DNA from: Setoptus koraiensis
Lineage: Eukaryota > Arthropoda
NCBI GenBank assembly: GCA_048013815.1
Contig: CM106585.1
Span: 15,624,001-15,688,000 of the forward strand
Length of the DNA stretch: 64,000 nucleotides
Direction: 5' to 3'
Shown here: one piece after another, positions 32,537 to 42,991 of the stretch
Layout of the letters: every line of letters begins with the position of its first letter
Numbering within the stretch: position 1 is the stretch's first letter
Notes under the pieces: generated by a model
The model's database searches: none
What the model saw: the letters and a program-made list of their open reading frames with translations, nothing else
What the model was told of the DNA's origin: nothing
Position numbers and translations under genes: made by a program

Positions 32537-34945
32537 ATGTCGAGTTTAACCTTAACCTTGATCACGGACTCCTTGGGCATCAAAACCAAGAAAAAGAAGT
32601 TCCTCACCGTGGAAGTATGCACAAAAGAGTCGAAATTTGTTTACGACGAAATACCTATGAACGCAACAGGTAGAGATATTTTTGAGCGTATCTGCAGAGC
32701 TCTAGGCTTGCGGGAAACACATTACTTTGGACTACAATATGTGGACAACAAAAACACAGTTGCATGGTTGGACTTGAAAAAGAAAATAATCGACCAAAAT
32801 GTAGTGTTTAACAGATCTGCAATGATGCCCCATACCATGATCAATCATGCTGGCCAGAATCATCAAAGAGCCTTCTGGTCTAACAATTGCTCACCATCAT
32901 CCTCACCATTATCTCTATCCTCATCACCGTTGACCACTCAACAACACCAAATAATCGAGCAACAACCGCAGAGTCCGTATCAGAGTTTATTGCAACACAA
33001 TTTCCAGGGGAATATTAACAACAACAACAACAACAACAATTTGCATCAACAACATGCTAATGTCAATTCTCACGCATCTATTGCGAGCAATATCTCGACC
33101 AGTGACTACGCGTTACCCCTATCTAACAATCATCATCAACCATCACATCAATATCAACTCTCACTAATGAATTCATCTTCATCACACCTTTGCAATGGTA
33201 ATCAAGGAAGTATATTCAGCGGCAATGATGTTGCCACACCTAGGTCTCTTACCAATATTGGCCCCTCCGTTTCATATAATTCTGATATCCATCACCAGCA
33301 TTTGCCACAACAATACTCAAGCCCGATAATTCTACAACAAACACTCAACGCTCAACAGTTGCACCCTCTCAAAAAGGTACAGCATCTCCAGGCATCGCCG
33401 CCCATCTCTCACCAGGGCGACAATGCTCAAAAGAGCAGTTTCCACTACGGTAACAGTCACTATCATCAGTTTGCCGGCTGCTCACATGGTATTTATGGAA
33501 GTGTCAGAACGACAGCTCGAGTGAGCTTAGAATTCTTGGTCAAATTTTACCCTGTCAGTATTGATGAGCTCATTGATGATACTACTCAGCATTTGTTTTT
33601 CTTACAAGTCAAAGAAAACATCATCGAGGGTAGAATAGACTGTCCGTTGGATGTATGTATGAGATTGGCCGCCTTGGCGGCACAAGCAAAGTTTGGAGAA
33701 TTCAATGAAAAGACTTATCAACTTGGAATGCTTTCTGCACGGAACCTATTGCCCAAACGTCTGATGATCAACGACCCGCAACAAGCTGAAGCCGAGATAA
33801 AAAGTTTTCATATCCAATTCAAAGATCTTACTCAAGAAGAGGCGGAACTAGAATACTTGGTACTGGTGAGGAATTTACCTAAATGTGGTGTTAGTTACTT
33901 CCCCGTGAAAGATAAGAATGGCAGTAATCTATGGCTTGGTGTCACCCCTCTTGGTCTCAATATCTACGAGTATTCAAACCAAAACGATCCAAAAATCCAG
34001 TTACTCTTTAGAGAGATTCGCAATCTTGAGTACAATAAGAAAAAGTTCACTATTGAAAGGTGGAGTTCGCCTGAAGATATAGTTCTAGTATCAGCTAGGA
34101 CAGTCAATAATGAACAGGCCTACTGCTTATGTATTGGCTACTACGAGCTACTAAAAAGGAGAGAGGGTCCGGAAACTATGGAGATCAGACAAATGAAGGC
34201 CCAAGTCATGGAAGAAAAGCAACGGCGCCTCAGGGAGAGAGTGAAACTCGTTCAAGAAAAAGATAGACTTGAAAAGATGGAACGAGATTATCATGAACTT
34301 GAGCATCGCCTTCGACAGTATCAGGCTGAGGCCCAATCGACGCACGAGAGGTTATGCAAGAAAGAGTCTGAGGCACTATATCAGGCTGAGGAGGCTAGAA
34401 AGGCAAGAGAAAGGGCAGCTGAAATTGAAAGAGAGATGCAGCGAATCAAAATTGGAGGTTTAAAAACAGAGCAAGGAAAGAGTCAAAACGAAGTACACGA
34501 AGCCGTATACAATGCACTAGGCGCAATTCATGATGTCAAGGATATATACAGCCGGACAATGTCAGCAAATAATAATAATAATAGTAACAACAGCAGTGGC
34601 ACCAACAATAATGGTAACAACGATCCTACCAATAGTAGCGCCAATAGTTCAGACGTTGTCAGCAGCTATCATAATAACGTCGTCATGCAATCGACTAATA
34701 CCGTCAATGATAAGAACAACAATCCATCTTATGCATCTATCACTAAAGTCACAGATCAAATCTCGGCCTATCTTGGTAAAGACTTGAATCAATTAATAAG
34801 TGAACATGAACGCGAGCGCAGGGACTACGAGAAGAAGACACAAGACTTGCAGAATCATTTAGATAGTATTGCATTGGAGGTTGAGACTATTAAGCGCAAT
34901 CGACGTGACCAGATTGTGTCCAGGGTTTATGAGACTAACATTTAA
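32537..34945 (+). CDS. merlin-like (NF2/ERM family) FERM protein with large insert
   Basis: Membrane-cytoskeleton linker of the ERM/merlin group, 802 residues in one exon. FERM F1 is at about 20-92 (GRDIFERICRALGLRETHYF, NKNTVAWLDLKKK). F2 begins at FLVKFYP near 329 and includes TQHLFFLQVKENI and NLLPKR. F3 includes YFPVKDKNGSNLWLGVTPLG and IRNLEYNKKKFTIE. A helical region follows (MKAQVMEEKQRRLRERVKL, EREMQRIKIGG). The end (SEHERERRDYEKKTQDLQNH) resembles the merlin tail rather than the actin-binding ERM tail. NTVAWL, QHLFFLQVK and EMQRIK favour merlin. Oddities are about 235 low-complexity residues (Q/N/H/S-rich) inserted between F1 and F2, and a second Asn/Ser run near 676-705. The insert stays open throughout, so it is probably translated, though an unrecognised intron inside it is possible. 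Confidence 0.88.
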   Translation: MSSLTLTLITDSLGIKTKKKKFLTVEVCTKESKFVYDEIPMNATGRDIFERICRALGLRETHYFGLQYVDNKNTVAWLDLKKKIIDQNVVFNRSAMMPHTMINHAGQNHQRAFWSNNCSPSSSPLSLSSSPLTTQQHQIIEQQPQSPYQSLLQHNFQGNINNNNNNNNLHQQHANVNSHASIASNISTSDYALPLSNNHHQPSHQYQLSLMNSSSSHLCNGNQGSIFSGNDVATPRSLTNIGPSVSYNSDIHHQHLPQQYSSPIILQQTLNAQQLHPLKKVQHLQASPPISHQGDNAQKSSFHYGNSHYHQFAGCSHGIYGSVRTTARVSLEFLVKFYPVSIDELIDDTTQHLFFLQVKENIIEGRIDCPLDVCMRLAALAAQAKFGEFNEKTYQLGMLSARNLLPKRLMINDPQQAEAEIKSFHIQFKDLTQEEAELEYLVLVRNLPKCGVSYFPVKDKNGSNLWLGVTPLGLNIYEYSNQNDPKIQLLFREIRNLEYNKKKFTIERWSSPEDIVLVSARTVNNEQAYCLCIGYYELLKRREGPETMEIRQMKAQVMEEKQRRLRERVKLVQEKDRLEKMERDYHELEHRLRQYQAEAQSTHERLCKKESEALYQAEEARKARERAAEIEREMQRIKIGGLKTEQGKSQNEVHEAVYNALGAIHDVKDIYSRTMSANNNNNSNNSSGTNNNGNNDPTNSSANSSDVVSSYHNNVVMQSTNTVNDKNNNPSYASITKVTDQISAYLGKDLNQLISEHERERRDYEKKTQDLQNHLDSIALEVETIKRNRRDQIVSRVYETNI

Positions 34946-35038
34946 TGATAACTTTCCAACTATATTTTTCCTCCCCTAACATATTAAATTTAACCTTCGC
35001 GTAATTTAATTTCGGTTCTATCCTTGCATAGATGACGG

Positions 35039-35511
35039 TTAGCTTGATTGTTTTTTCTGTATTCTCGATTCGCGTTCCATAAGCCTTCTTTCACGCTCAA
35101 ACTCTTTCATATTGTGAAGGTAGTCATCGAAGACGCAATCGCTCACTTCATGCATTATACCATTGCACCTGTAAAATAGCGGGCTTTCATGATGCAGACA
35201 AGCCATTGCTTTCACTCTAACATGAGCACAATAGTCTCGTTGATCGTCTTCAAGGCCAACAGAATTCATCTCTTCATCGGTAATCTGCATCTCTGTAAAT
35301 AATCAAGAAGAAGAATAAAAGGTAGAAAGGTGAGTGGGTCTGGATCAGGACGTAGATAAATTGATCGCTATACAGTAAGGACCCAGAAGTTACCTCTGAT
35401 TTTTCTCTGTTTAGTAAAACCCAACAAAGGGTCATATTTGATGGGGGCATGGCTGTTTGGTGTGTTCTCTTTCCAAAGATGAGGTGACGTGTAGCTCACC
35501 ACGGTACCCAT
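35039..35511 (-). CDS. NDUFB7: complex I subunit NDUFB7 (B18)
   Basis: Accessory subunit of mitochondrial NADH dehydrogenase on the intermembrane-space side. Two exons on the minus strand: 35511-35394 and 35292-35039, with a 101-bp GT-AG intron, phase 1. The product is 123 residues (human 137). The twin CX9C motif is complete: CAHVRVKAMAC and CNGIMHEVSDC, as required for Mia40-dependent import. MKEFERERRLMERE matches the conserved C-terminal helix. The start MGTVVSY keeps Gly2, the N-myristoylation position known in the mammalian subunit. The first exon is open well upstream without an ATG in context, so the start is well defined. Confidence 0.93.
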
Positions 35512-35958
35512 TGTTACGATGATAATAAATGTTAAATAGTGATTTTTCCTAGTTATTGTTGAGAAGTTAGGAATAAATGAACAATTGATGAAATAGGAAC
35601 CTAGACAAACAAACAAAGAATAATAAAATATCACATCATGTGTTTGCGCCGCCAAGCGATTAGAGCGTGAACTAAATGTATATACTTTCAAGTCAGCGCC
35701 ATTGACAAAGAGTACAAATGGATGGTTCTATTATCGATGGAACGCGACGTTGAAGTGCATCGATGTTGAAAATCATTCCAAGACCGAATTGACAATGTTT
35801 AACGCAAATCCAACACATTGTATCAATAATTACCATCACAAATGTATACATATATGTCACAAATAGGTATATAAATCGGGAAACAAAGGAGATCAACAAT
35901 AGTGAAAAATTGGCACGCGTTTTCTCGAAAGAATTGGTTATTCGCCGTTGATGCAGCC

Positions 35959-36336
35959 ATGTCAGTTGAACTATTTAAGAGAGATTTGGCTCAATTGATG
36001 AAATCTATACCTGGACTTCTCGCTATACTAATTATCGACAGAGACGGAGTGCCACTTATTGAAGCCCATCAGGAGCTTGTGCCAGAGTTGGCGATGAGGC
36101 CGTCTTTTTTATCCACAACTGTTCTAGCCACTGACCAAGCTGGTAAGTTGGGATTTGGAAAATGCAATACTATTAGCTGTGATTATGGAAGCTTCCAAGT
36201 GGTGTCATTTAATAAGGTTTCATCTGCTCTGATGGTCACCTTGATTGCAGATTCTAAGGCAAATACTGGTATGCTCTTATCACTGTACTCAGAATTTGAT
36301 CTCGTTGTCAACGAGCTCCGGAAGATAAAAGTATAG
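35959..36336 (+). CDS. LAMTOR3: LAMTOR3 (MP1) roadblock-fold Ragulator subunit
   Basis: Subunit of the lysosomal Ragulator complex that recruits mTORC1 and scaffolds MEK/ERK. 125 residues (human 124), starting at the ATG at 35959. Signature blocks: IIDRDGVPLIEAH, LRPGFLST-like MRPSFLSTTVLATDQAGKLG, FQVVSFNK and ANTGMLLSLYSEFD. Roadblock fold throughout, no targeting signal. The frame is open about 57 nt upstream, but the ATG used matches family length. A partial copy of its last exon lies 3.6 kb downstream at 39887-39966. Its role next to AMPK alpha at 57 kb is only thematic. Confidence 0.94.
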   Translation: MSVELFKRDLAQLMKSIPGLLAILIIDRDGVPLIEAHQELVPELAMRPSFLSTTVLATDQAGKLGFGKCNTISCDYGSFQVVSFNKVSSALMVTLIADSKANTGMLLSLYSEFDLVVNELRKIKV

Positions 36337-37087
36337 AACAGTGCTCACTTTAATAGTCGATTCAATCTCGTGTGCACGTGCTAAGAGATTCGTCGTTGAA
36401 TTTTTCCTCCATTGTATTCACCAGACGGCATGAAAATCGAATAAACACGTGCATTTCAGGCACCACGGTGCCGATACATCACTGCCTAGCTAAAGCCCGG
36501 ATTTTTACTTTTGACCTAAACTTCAATACGCCAGCCTTTTATTTCTCCATAGTTCATTGATCTATATTCAAACCAATGGGAGGCGTATCTTTTGAGGTCA
36601 TGATAAATCACATTATAGGCCATCAAATATCTAGCATTAGTGGGCAATGCACATCGATAGAGGCGAGTTCGTTCAGTTCTTTCTCATGCAACACCGAGGA
36701 TAATTTGGACTTTGATCTACCATTCTAGACACTTGCTATTTTTTACAAGGCCAGAATGAAGCATCTATCATTAGGCACCACCTTTAACTATTTTGTCAAT
36801 TTTAAAATCCCTGTAAACAATGGAAACGAACAACAAATTATTCACTCGCTTTTCTATCAGAATTTAGACAGAAGAGAATCGGAAGGAATCCTCTCGAGCA
36901 ACCAAAACTGGAAACAATGTATCCAGCAATACTCACAGCCTCGTCTCGTTGACCTACTTTAAGATTCGAACGGTTGTGAGTGATTCCGAATCTACAGATT
37001 TGATCACAGGCAGATTTATTGAGCTATTGACGCATCGGATAACTTGCTGTGTCTTCGGTCCTAGTATAAAGCCTCAGTTCGGCGCGT
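36337..37087. other. convergent spacer LAMTOR3-IFT80
   Basis: 751 bp between convergent 3' ends. No exon or repeat is recognised; short frames lack family resemblance. Confidence 0.5.
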
Positions 37088-39532
37088 TCATTGCGAAGAA
37101 TCTTGTGTTTGTATCGCTTGGAAGTTGACATCGGTCTCAATCAAGTTGAACTCTTTTAGGTACTCGTTGCGCTTGGTGACAACCAATTTGGCTAAAGATT
37201 CACTCTGATGACTCAAGGCCAACTTGAGCGCCTCTTGAAATCTAAAGAATTCCAAGTACAAGTTTACTGTGGCTTCTAAGTTGCTATTTTGTTGCATCAG
37301 TAACATGGCAGATTGTCGCAGGTCGCCATTCAAGAGAGAGATTTCGGCACGTCGATTAGAGTCGTCCTCTAATGCTAGCTGACCTATGAGGGCGTCCAAT
37401 TGATCAACCATGTCCACTCTGCCCAGTTCAGCAAAACACTCTCGAGCCACTTCCAGAGACCCTCCCCTTAGATCCATGGCCATATATGCGAGCATCCACC
37501 ATATTGCGATGGATTCATTGCCATCAAGAGCCTGTTTGAATTCAACAACCTGTTGACGCCACAATTCCAAAGCCTTATCTATTAAGTTATTACCATACAA
37601 CTCGTGAATAATATCTATGATGGGATTCACTGTAATGGTGAAGTTATTCAAACAATCTGTCTGTATATTAATAAAACTGCCAACAAAGTTTGTAATCTTG
37701 CTATAGACAATCTTCTCCATATTCTGGGCATGTTTTGGAGAATTCTTCAAGATAGTATTCTGTTCTGATGGTTTACTCGAGTGTAAATCCACACAAATCA
37801 AGCAATTGTTCTGCGTGAAATTGCCTCTGAATGCTTCATCGGGATAAATGTACAGATGAATAGTGTGATTGTTCTTGAGAGCAGCCAGAATCTTTCTAGA
37901 ATCGTTCCAGAGTATAGATTTGCAATTTGTGTCGATTCTCATTGGCTCCAAATGATCGAAATTGCTCCTGTTTTGATTTTTGCCATTACCTATAATGTGT
38001 AGATACAAATCGTTGTTTATGTCTATGAAAGCTAATGTCTTAGAATTGTCATCAATTGTTTGATTGTGAAAGGCAACAAATTGAACTATGCGTAGACGGT
38101 GTTTGAGAATATAGTCGTTGACGGATTGATGGCTACCACTTGATCGAAATTGATAGATCAATATATTTTTCGAATCGTTTTGAAGATCGCCCATCAACAA
38201 CGAATCGTTGGTAAGACTGATTAGGTCAGAATTTAACTGCGATTGATTCAGCATGGGCAACTTGAAAGAGGCCATTATTTTTCCATCATATGTGTATATA
38301 TTACAATTGAGATTCAACTCAAATAGAGCGAATAGGTCGTTTTCGCATACTATCATGTTGTAACATCGTTGTTTTAGGGCAACAACTTGGGGTGTACTGA
38401 CTTTGCCCAACTTGTGTATGTGACATTCGGTTCTTGTCAAAACGATTAAATGAGATCGACTTGCCGTGAAGTATTCGATATTCTCTGAATAGTCTACTTT
38501 ATCTTCTTCCAATGATTCATAGTTGTTGATAGTGAGAGTCTTCCTGTCCAATTGTGTAACATCAATCGAACTCCAGGATGCTAAGTTCAAATACGCATGA
38601 CCATGGAATATTTTTCCATTTGTCTGTATAATAGCAAAGTCATTTGAGAAACAGTTGAATTGACAGGCTGCTATTTCCTCGCGGCTTGTGGACAATCTTA
38701 TCTGCGACAATAAAACACCAGAATTGTGACATATGCTTAGGCGGTTACCCGAAGTATAAATGAAACTAGATCCGTCAAAATTCCATGACACTGTTGTGAC
38801 GGGTTGCTCGTCGGCTTTGCTACAGTAAAGAAGATTGCCGTCTGGCTTGAATACTTTATAACGACAATCAAAACTACAAGAGACAATTAGATTATTCGAT
38901 GAACTCCAATCCAAGTCATTAATAAGCTCATCATGAGCTTTCCATTCAATCTCTTGCGGCCCCGGCATGATTGACTTCAATACAATGCGATTATGCTGAC
39001 TAAATAGTATAGAGTCGTTCTTGGGCGACCAACATGCTGCGTAGACTGGCCTCGTGCCCGAATAAATGGTTGAACGTAACAGGCCTCCCTTGGACCAGAT
39101 CTTCACTTGACCATCCTCGCCCGAGCTACAAATAGATGTGAAGTCTCTACTCCATTTCAAACTGAGAATGGCTTTTTTGTTGTGACCAATAAAAATTCTA
39201 TCAACACTGGACTGTTGAATAAAACATATACGACCGTCATCACTGCCAACTATTGTTCCAGACAAATCAACACTATTGATACTGACACTGTCAAGTGGTT
39301 TCAAATCTTTTGTCGCAATCCTGGTCAATTGAACACAATCTAAACAAGTGGGGAAGAAATCCTTGGGTAAGTCCAATAATGGTGAGCTTATTTTCCTCGT
39401 ACAGTCGTAATGGAAAAGTCTGGAATCGCCACCGCAAGTAATAAATTCATCGTGACTTATCCATTTCAAAGCAGTTCCTCTCGACAAGTGAGATACCACA
39501 ACTGCATCTGATAACACGAGCATTGGGATCAT
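37088..39532 (-). CDS. IFT80: intraflagellar transport protein 80
   Basis: WD-repeat subunit of IFT complex B for cilium assembly; in an arthropod this implies ciliated sensory neurons or sperm. 814 residues in one exon (human 777). An N-terminal double beta-propeller region is visible: SSGEDGQVKIWSKGGLLRST, PVYAACWSPKNDSILFS, EWKAHDELINDLDWSSSNN and TVSWNFDGSSFIY at about 110-270. A second propeller includes LSNDSLL-like and KTLAFIDINNDLYLHI blocks at about 400-560. The C-terminal helical repeats (about 640-800) carry LWRQQVVEFKQAL-like and LLNGDLRQSAMLLMQQ segments. The order and spacing follow IFT80 rather than IFT172 or WDR35. It is intronless, unlike vertebrate orthologues; no frameshift is seen. 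Confidence 0.9.
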   Translation of the reverse strand: MIPMLVLSDAVVVSHLSRGTALKWISHDEFITCGGDSRLFHYDCTRKISSPLLDLPKDFFPTCLDCVQLTRIATKDLKPLDSVSINSVDLSGTIVGSDDGRICFIQQSSVDRIFIGHNKKAILSLKWSRDFTSICSSGEDGQVKIWSKGGLLRSTIYSGTRPVYAACWSPKNDSILFSQHNRIVLKSIMPGPQEIEWKAHDELINDLDWSSSNNLIVSCSFDCRYKVFKPDGNLLYCSKADEQPVTTVSWNFDGSSFIYTSGNRLSICHNSGVLLSQIRLSTSREEIAACQFNCFSNDFAIIQTNGKIFHGHAYLNLASWSSIDVTQLDRKTLTINNYESLEEDKVDYSENIEYFTASRSHLIVLTRTECHIHKLGKVSTPQVVALKQRCYNMIVCENDLFALFELNLNCNIYTYDGKIMASFKLPMLNQSQLNSDLISLTNDSLLMGDLQNDSKNILIYQFRSSGSHQSVNDYILKHRLRIVQFVAFHNQTIDDNSKTLAFIDINNDLYLHIIGNGKNQNRSNFDHLEPMRIDTNCKSILWNDSRKILAALKNNHTIHLYIYPDEAFRGNFTQNNCLICVDLHSSKPSEQNTILKNSPKHAQNMEKIVYSKITNFVGSFINIQTDCLNNFTITVNPIIDIIHELYGNNLIDKALELWRQQVVEFKQALDGNESIAIWWMLAYMAMDLRGGSLEVARECFAELGRVDMVDQLDALIGQLALEDDSNRRAEISLLNGDLRQSAMLLMQQNSNLEATVNLYLEFFRFQEALKLALSHQSESLAKLVVTKRNEYLKEFNLIETDVNFQAIQTQDSSQ

Positions 39533-39886
39533 TTTTTATTATGCTGTGTGTGTCGATTTCTACTGATGTTCAGGTCTACGATCTATTTCATCAATTCTGT
39601 ATGCAATAAGAGTGATTGCAGCGAATTATTGATAATTAGTTATAACAAAAGTGGTCGAAATCGCGATAGTATTCAGAGTGCAAGCCTAATAGCGATACCA
39701 TGGAAACGTCAACAACAAACGAACCCCGTACGTCATGCCCGACTGCCTTTGGCGGCCCATGGGGTCTCTCACATATGTTACTGATTGAGTAGAAGTTGAT
39801 GAGAGTTTGTCCTACTTTAACTGGACTGACCATAGTTACTTTTTCGAGCAACCGATTCAAGTATCATACCCGATGCATTGTGCTAT
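39533..39886. other. IFT80 5' flank
   Basis: About 350 bp upstream of IFT80. An open frame on each strand lacks family resemblance. Presumed promoter region. Confidence 0.4.
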
Positions 39887-39966
39887 AAATACTGGTATGC
39901 TCTTATCCGAAGCTCGTTGCTAACGAGTTTCGGAAGATAGAAGTATGGAACAGTGCTCACTTTATT
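39887..39966 (+). pseudogene. fragment of the LAMTOR3 3' end
   Basis: AAATACTGGTATGCTCTTAT plus C is shared exactly with 36261-36281 of LAMTOR3. The copy then lacks 14 nt and continues with CTCGTTG, AACGAG, CGGAAGATA and AACAGTGCTCACTTTA, matching the end of the gene and its 3' UTR. The stop codon position TAG reads TGG in the copy. Same orientation as the parent, so this is a tandem-type partial duplication, not a working gene. Confidence 0.85.
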
Positions 39967-40123
39967 GATCTATTGTATAAAACAAAAACATCCAACTATC
40001 AAAATCAACTTTAAGATTTTGAGCCTCCTGTTCATACTTATTGGTCTGCTATACTTATTATTAATAATAATTGTTTAATGAAGTTATTATCAAGAAGTTC
40101 TGGAAAATTGGTAACTTAAGCTG

Positions 40124-41107
40124 TTAAATCTGCAGACATCTAGCTTTCCATACTGAGTCCTCTGGTAGCAGATTGGACTCATTATTTGTTGCTAAAACGA
40201 TACAATAATGTTGTAGCAATTGCTCGAGAAGCTCTTTCTCGTCTAAAAACTCTAATTGTTCTATGCGTTGCACGTCCTCCCTGGCTAAGAGATGACGATA
40301 TATATCAAGTAAAGTCCAAGCGTTACTATGAACCAGTCCTTTTGTTTTGAAACGCGAAATCTGAGTATCTAGAGAATCACAAGCTTCCACGCCTAGTAAA
40401 TCACAATGTCTGGCAGTCATGTGATCTAGCATAATTTTACCAAATCTATCGTTCATATTACATTGTTCGTAGTTGACGATAGTGAAATTTGTAAAGTTTT
40501 CACACATCCAAGATATCATTTGACTGGAATCTGACATTGGCATATAAACTAGGACACATTCTGATATACACAGAGTCGGTGTATCAAAATCTACATTACA
40601 ATCAGTGCTGAGCTTTTGTCTGAATCGTTCCTTATCTGTGTTTCTGAGATCAAAAGAAATGAGATGATAGTTTTCCGAATGCAACTCTTCGCCTGAATAT
40701 TGGACATCGTTGAGATGTGACAAGAGCTGCGGGTGACGTCGGATGGCCATTAATTTTTGTACTGTGACTATACTTAAATCCACCTCTATATACTTAATGT
40801 GTTTGAAATTCTTAGAATTTGGGTCAGTTTTCAATCTCCAATACAATGTGTCGAAACCAGCGCCAAAGTTGATAATCTGGCATTTAGAGTGATACCTCTC
40901 AATGAAATTCTCCACCAAGAAGGCCATGCTAGCCGAGCGTGCAAAATATCCCCTATTGATCTCTGGTGCTTTCTTGGGACCGGTGCTTTTTGTCCGCGAT
41001 GTGAGAAAATGTTGAATAAATTCATCCTTGTAATATCCATTGATGACCGCTTGATATTTGCATAAAGTAGCATCGCTATTTGTGGCAGCTACTCCCTCCT
41101 CACCCAT
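40124..41107 (-). CDS. LCMT1: leucine carboxyl methyltransferase 1
   Basis: Cytosolic SAM-dependent enzyme that methylates the C-terminal leucine of the PP2A catalytic subunit. 327 residues in one exon (human 334). Motifs: KKAPEINRGYFARS (SAM/leucine pocket arginine), IINFGAGFDTLYWRL (SAM-binding glycine loop), IEVDL (acidic residue for SAM ribose), CISECVLVYM, VNYEQCNMNDRFG and EFLDEKELLEQLLQHYC. These are collinear with vertebrate LCMT1, not LCMT2, which carries an extra kelch domain. No targeting sequence. The ATG at 41107 gives the expected length. Confidence 0.95.
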   Translation of the reverse strand: MGEEGVAATNSDATLCKYQAVINGYYKDEFIQHFLTSRTKSTGPKKAPEINRGYFARSASMAFLVENFIERYHSKCQIINFGAGFDTLYWRLKTDPNSKNFKHIKYIEVDLSIVTVQKLMAIRRHPQLLSHLNDVQYSGEELHSENYHLISFDLRNTDKERFRQKLSTDCNVDFDTPTLCISECVLVYMPMSDSSQMISWMCENFTNFTIVNYEQCNMNDRFGKIMLDHMTARHCDLLGVEACDSLDTQISRFKTKGLVHSNAWTLLDIYRHLLAREDVQRIEQLEFLDEKELLEQLLQHYCIVLATNNESNLLPEDSVWKARCLQI

Positions 41108-42304
41108 GTTCTTTCGGTGATGTTGCTACTGTGCGCGGTATGAATAAAGATTAACAATTGTTTCGTTTAACTGTTGGAGTATCTAATGAGGCAAATCTCA
41201 GTTGTTGTCAAATATTCAGCAATAACGATTCTTGATAATTTTCGCATCGATAGATATTGTCATTATGACGAAATATAGTGATGTAGTGAGATATTGATTA
41301 TGTTGCAGCATAAGCGACCGCTCAAGTTATCCAGCTGGCGCTAAAGCACATGGCCTGAAATGGTTTCTATAGCGAGAGACGTGCAAGGCTGTGGCGTAGA
41401 GGATATACAGTCTCACAATTGTCAATTACAGCGAACACGGAAATATGACGCAACGACCGCGTCGTATCCATACTTCGGCTTCTCACTCAACACAACTCAA
41501 GCCGTCATGCTGTAAGGCAGGTAGCCTCACAGTTAGCTCAATGTTGTTGTAAGAAGCCAGACAAATCGTTCAACTACACGATGGCTGAGTAAGATGTGAA
41601 TCTTCGAGTTGAGAATTAGTTCAGTGAAATATACAGCACGGCTCGTATTAGGAGCACCATGGTGCTCGCGGTTGTACCGGAAACAGGATCTCATCTTACT
41701 GATCATATAGCATTGATATCAAAACTAGCTATCACTTTATGATGCAATATTGTCGTGTCTACCCTGGACGAGCAAGCAATGGTGACACATGCTCGATGGG
41801 CCAATTTTTATCGAAGATACACTCGATAAATTTGTCGGTTGGAGATTGAAGAGTTCTCAAATAAGAGTGGAGTCTAAGAAGGGATGTTTACTCATATATT
41901 CTGTCGATATCTTGAGTTCATTGCGATTTAATGATTGAAGTTCAATCATTGATTTAGTGATTGGGAGAGCCTCCGTCTTCCAGGGCTAGGTTTCTCAAGG
42001 AGCTACGGGTCCTAAGGGAAGTAAGAGCGAATTAGGGGGAGCCAGGGGGATCAGGAAGAGCTAGGGAGCTGGCGGGGCAAGGGGGCTCCCAGCTCAGGAG
42101 GAACGATCAAAGTGAGGGCCAGATTTCTGCTGTTCCCTCGATTAATTTGGCTTTTAAAATTCGCGCTTAGAAACAACAACAAATACCACGTTTGGACAAA
42201 AATAGAAAAGATGTGAACATTCCTCACGTTTCAAATCATTTGCATCTGGACTGATATTTTATGTATTCCATATTAAATCTATTAATACTAATTACATAGC
42301 CAAA
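41108..42304. promoter_or_regulatory. divergent interval LCMT1 / GLRX3 with G-rich tract
   Basis: 1.2 kb between divergently transcribed genes. At 42035-42085 the plus strand has five G tracts of 3-5 (GGGGG at 42035-42039 and 42045-42049, GGG at 42064, GGGG at 42074, GGGGG at 42081), flanked by GGGAGC/GCTCCC. This could form a G-quadruplex about 220 nt upstream of GLRX3. The regulatory role is inferred. Confidence 0.35.
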
Positions 42305-42991
42305 ATGAGGAAAATCCTGGAAGTCACCGAGAGCAACTGCGATAAATTTGAAAGTAATCGACTTGTAGTGATAGCCTTTGATGCTTCGTGGACTAATCAA
42401 GGCGAACTTGTGAAGAACGCTCTAGATTATTTGGCTACAACAGGAGAACTGGAAAAGAATGTAATACTAGCTCAAGCAGATGTCGAACAATGTGGTGAAC
42501 TCGCCAAACGCTTCGAGATTTTATCTGTGCCCACTATAGCATGTGTTCTGAACGGGAAATTGCTCGAAAAGATAGACACCGTAGAACCAGAAGACCTGCT
42601 CCGTAAAATTAAACTAATCTACCTAAAGAACTCCTCAGCCTTAACTGTGCAACCAGATGCTAATCAAGTAGAGAATGCCGAAACCGACAAAAAGAGATAT
42701 CTCGAGCACCTGATAAATCGTGCTCCAGTAATGATCTTCATGAAAGGATCGCCTGAGTCACCTCGTTGCGGTTTTAGTCGTCAGCTTGTTGACATACTTG
42801 CAAAACATGAGATTAAATACAGTACTTTTGATATTCTAGAAGATCAGGATGTGAGACAAGGTCTCAAAGAATATTCGGACTGGCCGACATATCCTCAAAT
42901 TTATGCCAAAGGACAATTCATTGGAGGTCTGGATATTCTTAAACAATTAGTTGAGACTAACGAACTGAAGGCCACATTGAGTGTAGAATAA
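42305..42991 (+). CDS. GLRX3: glutaredoxin 3 (PICOT-like), thioredoxin plus one glutaredoxin domain
   Basis: Cytosolic Fe-S trafficking monothiol glutaredoxin, 228 residues, one exon. An N-terminal thioredoxin-like domain spans about 5-105 (VVIAFDASWTNQ, LAQADVEQC, SVPTIACVLNGK), but the usual WCGPC/WAPQC site is SWTNQ without cysteine, so it is redox-dead. A linker is followed by one glutaredoxin domain (about 128-225) with APVMIFMKGSPESPRCGFSR, active Cys155 in CGFS, and WPTYPQIYAKGQFIGGLDIL for glutathione binding. Vertebrate GLRX3 has two glutaredoxin domains; one, as here, is the yeast Grx3/4 layout and is found in some invertebrates. AATAAA overlaps the stop codon (GAATAAAC). Confidence 0.93.
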   Translation: MRKILEVTESNCDKFESNRLVVIAFDASWTNQGELVKNALDYLATTGELEKNVILAQADVEQCGELAKRFEILSVPTIACVLNGKLLEKIDTVEPEDLLRKIKLIYLKNSSALTVQPDANQVENAETDKKRYLEHLINRAPVMIFMKGSPESPRCGFSRQLVDILAKHEIKYSTFDILEDQDVRQGLKEYSDWPTYPQIYAKGQFIGGLDILKQLVETNELKATLSVE

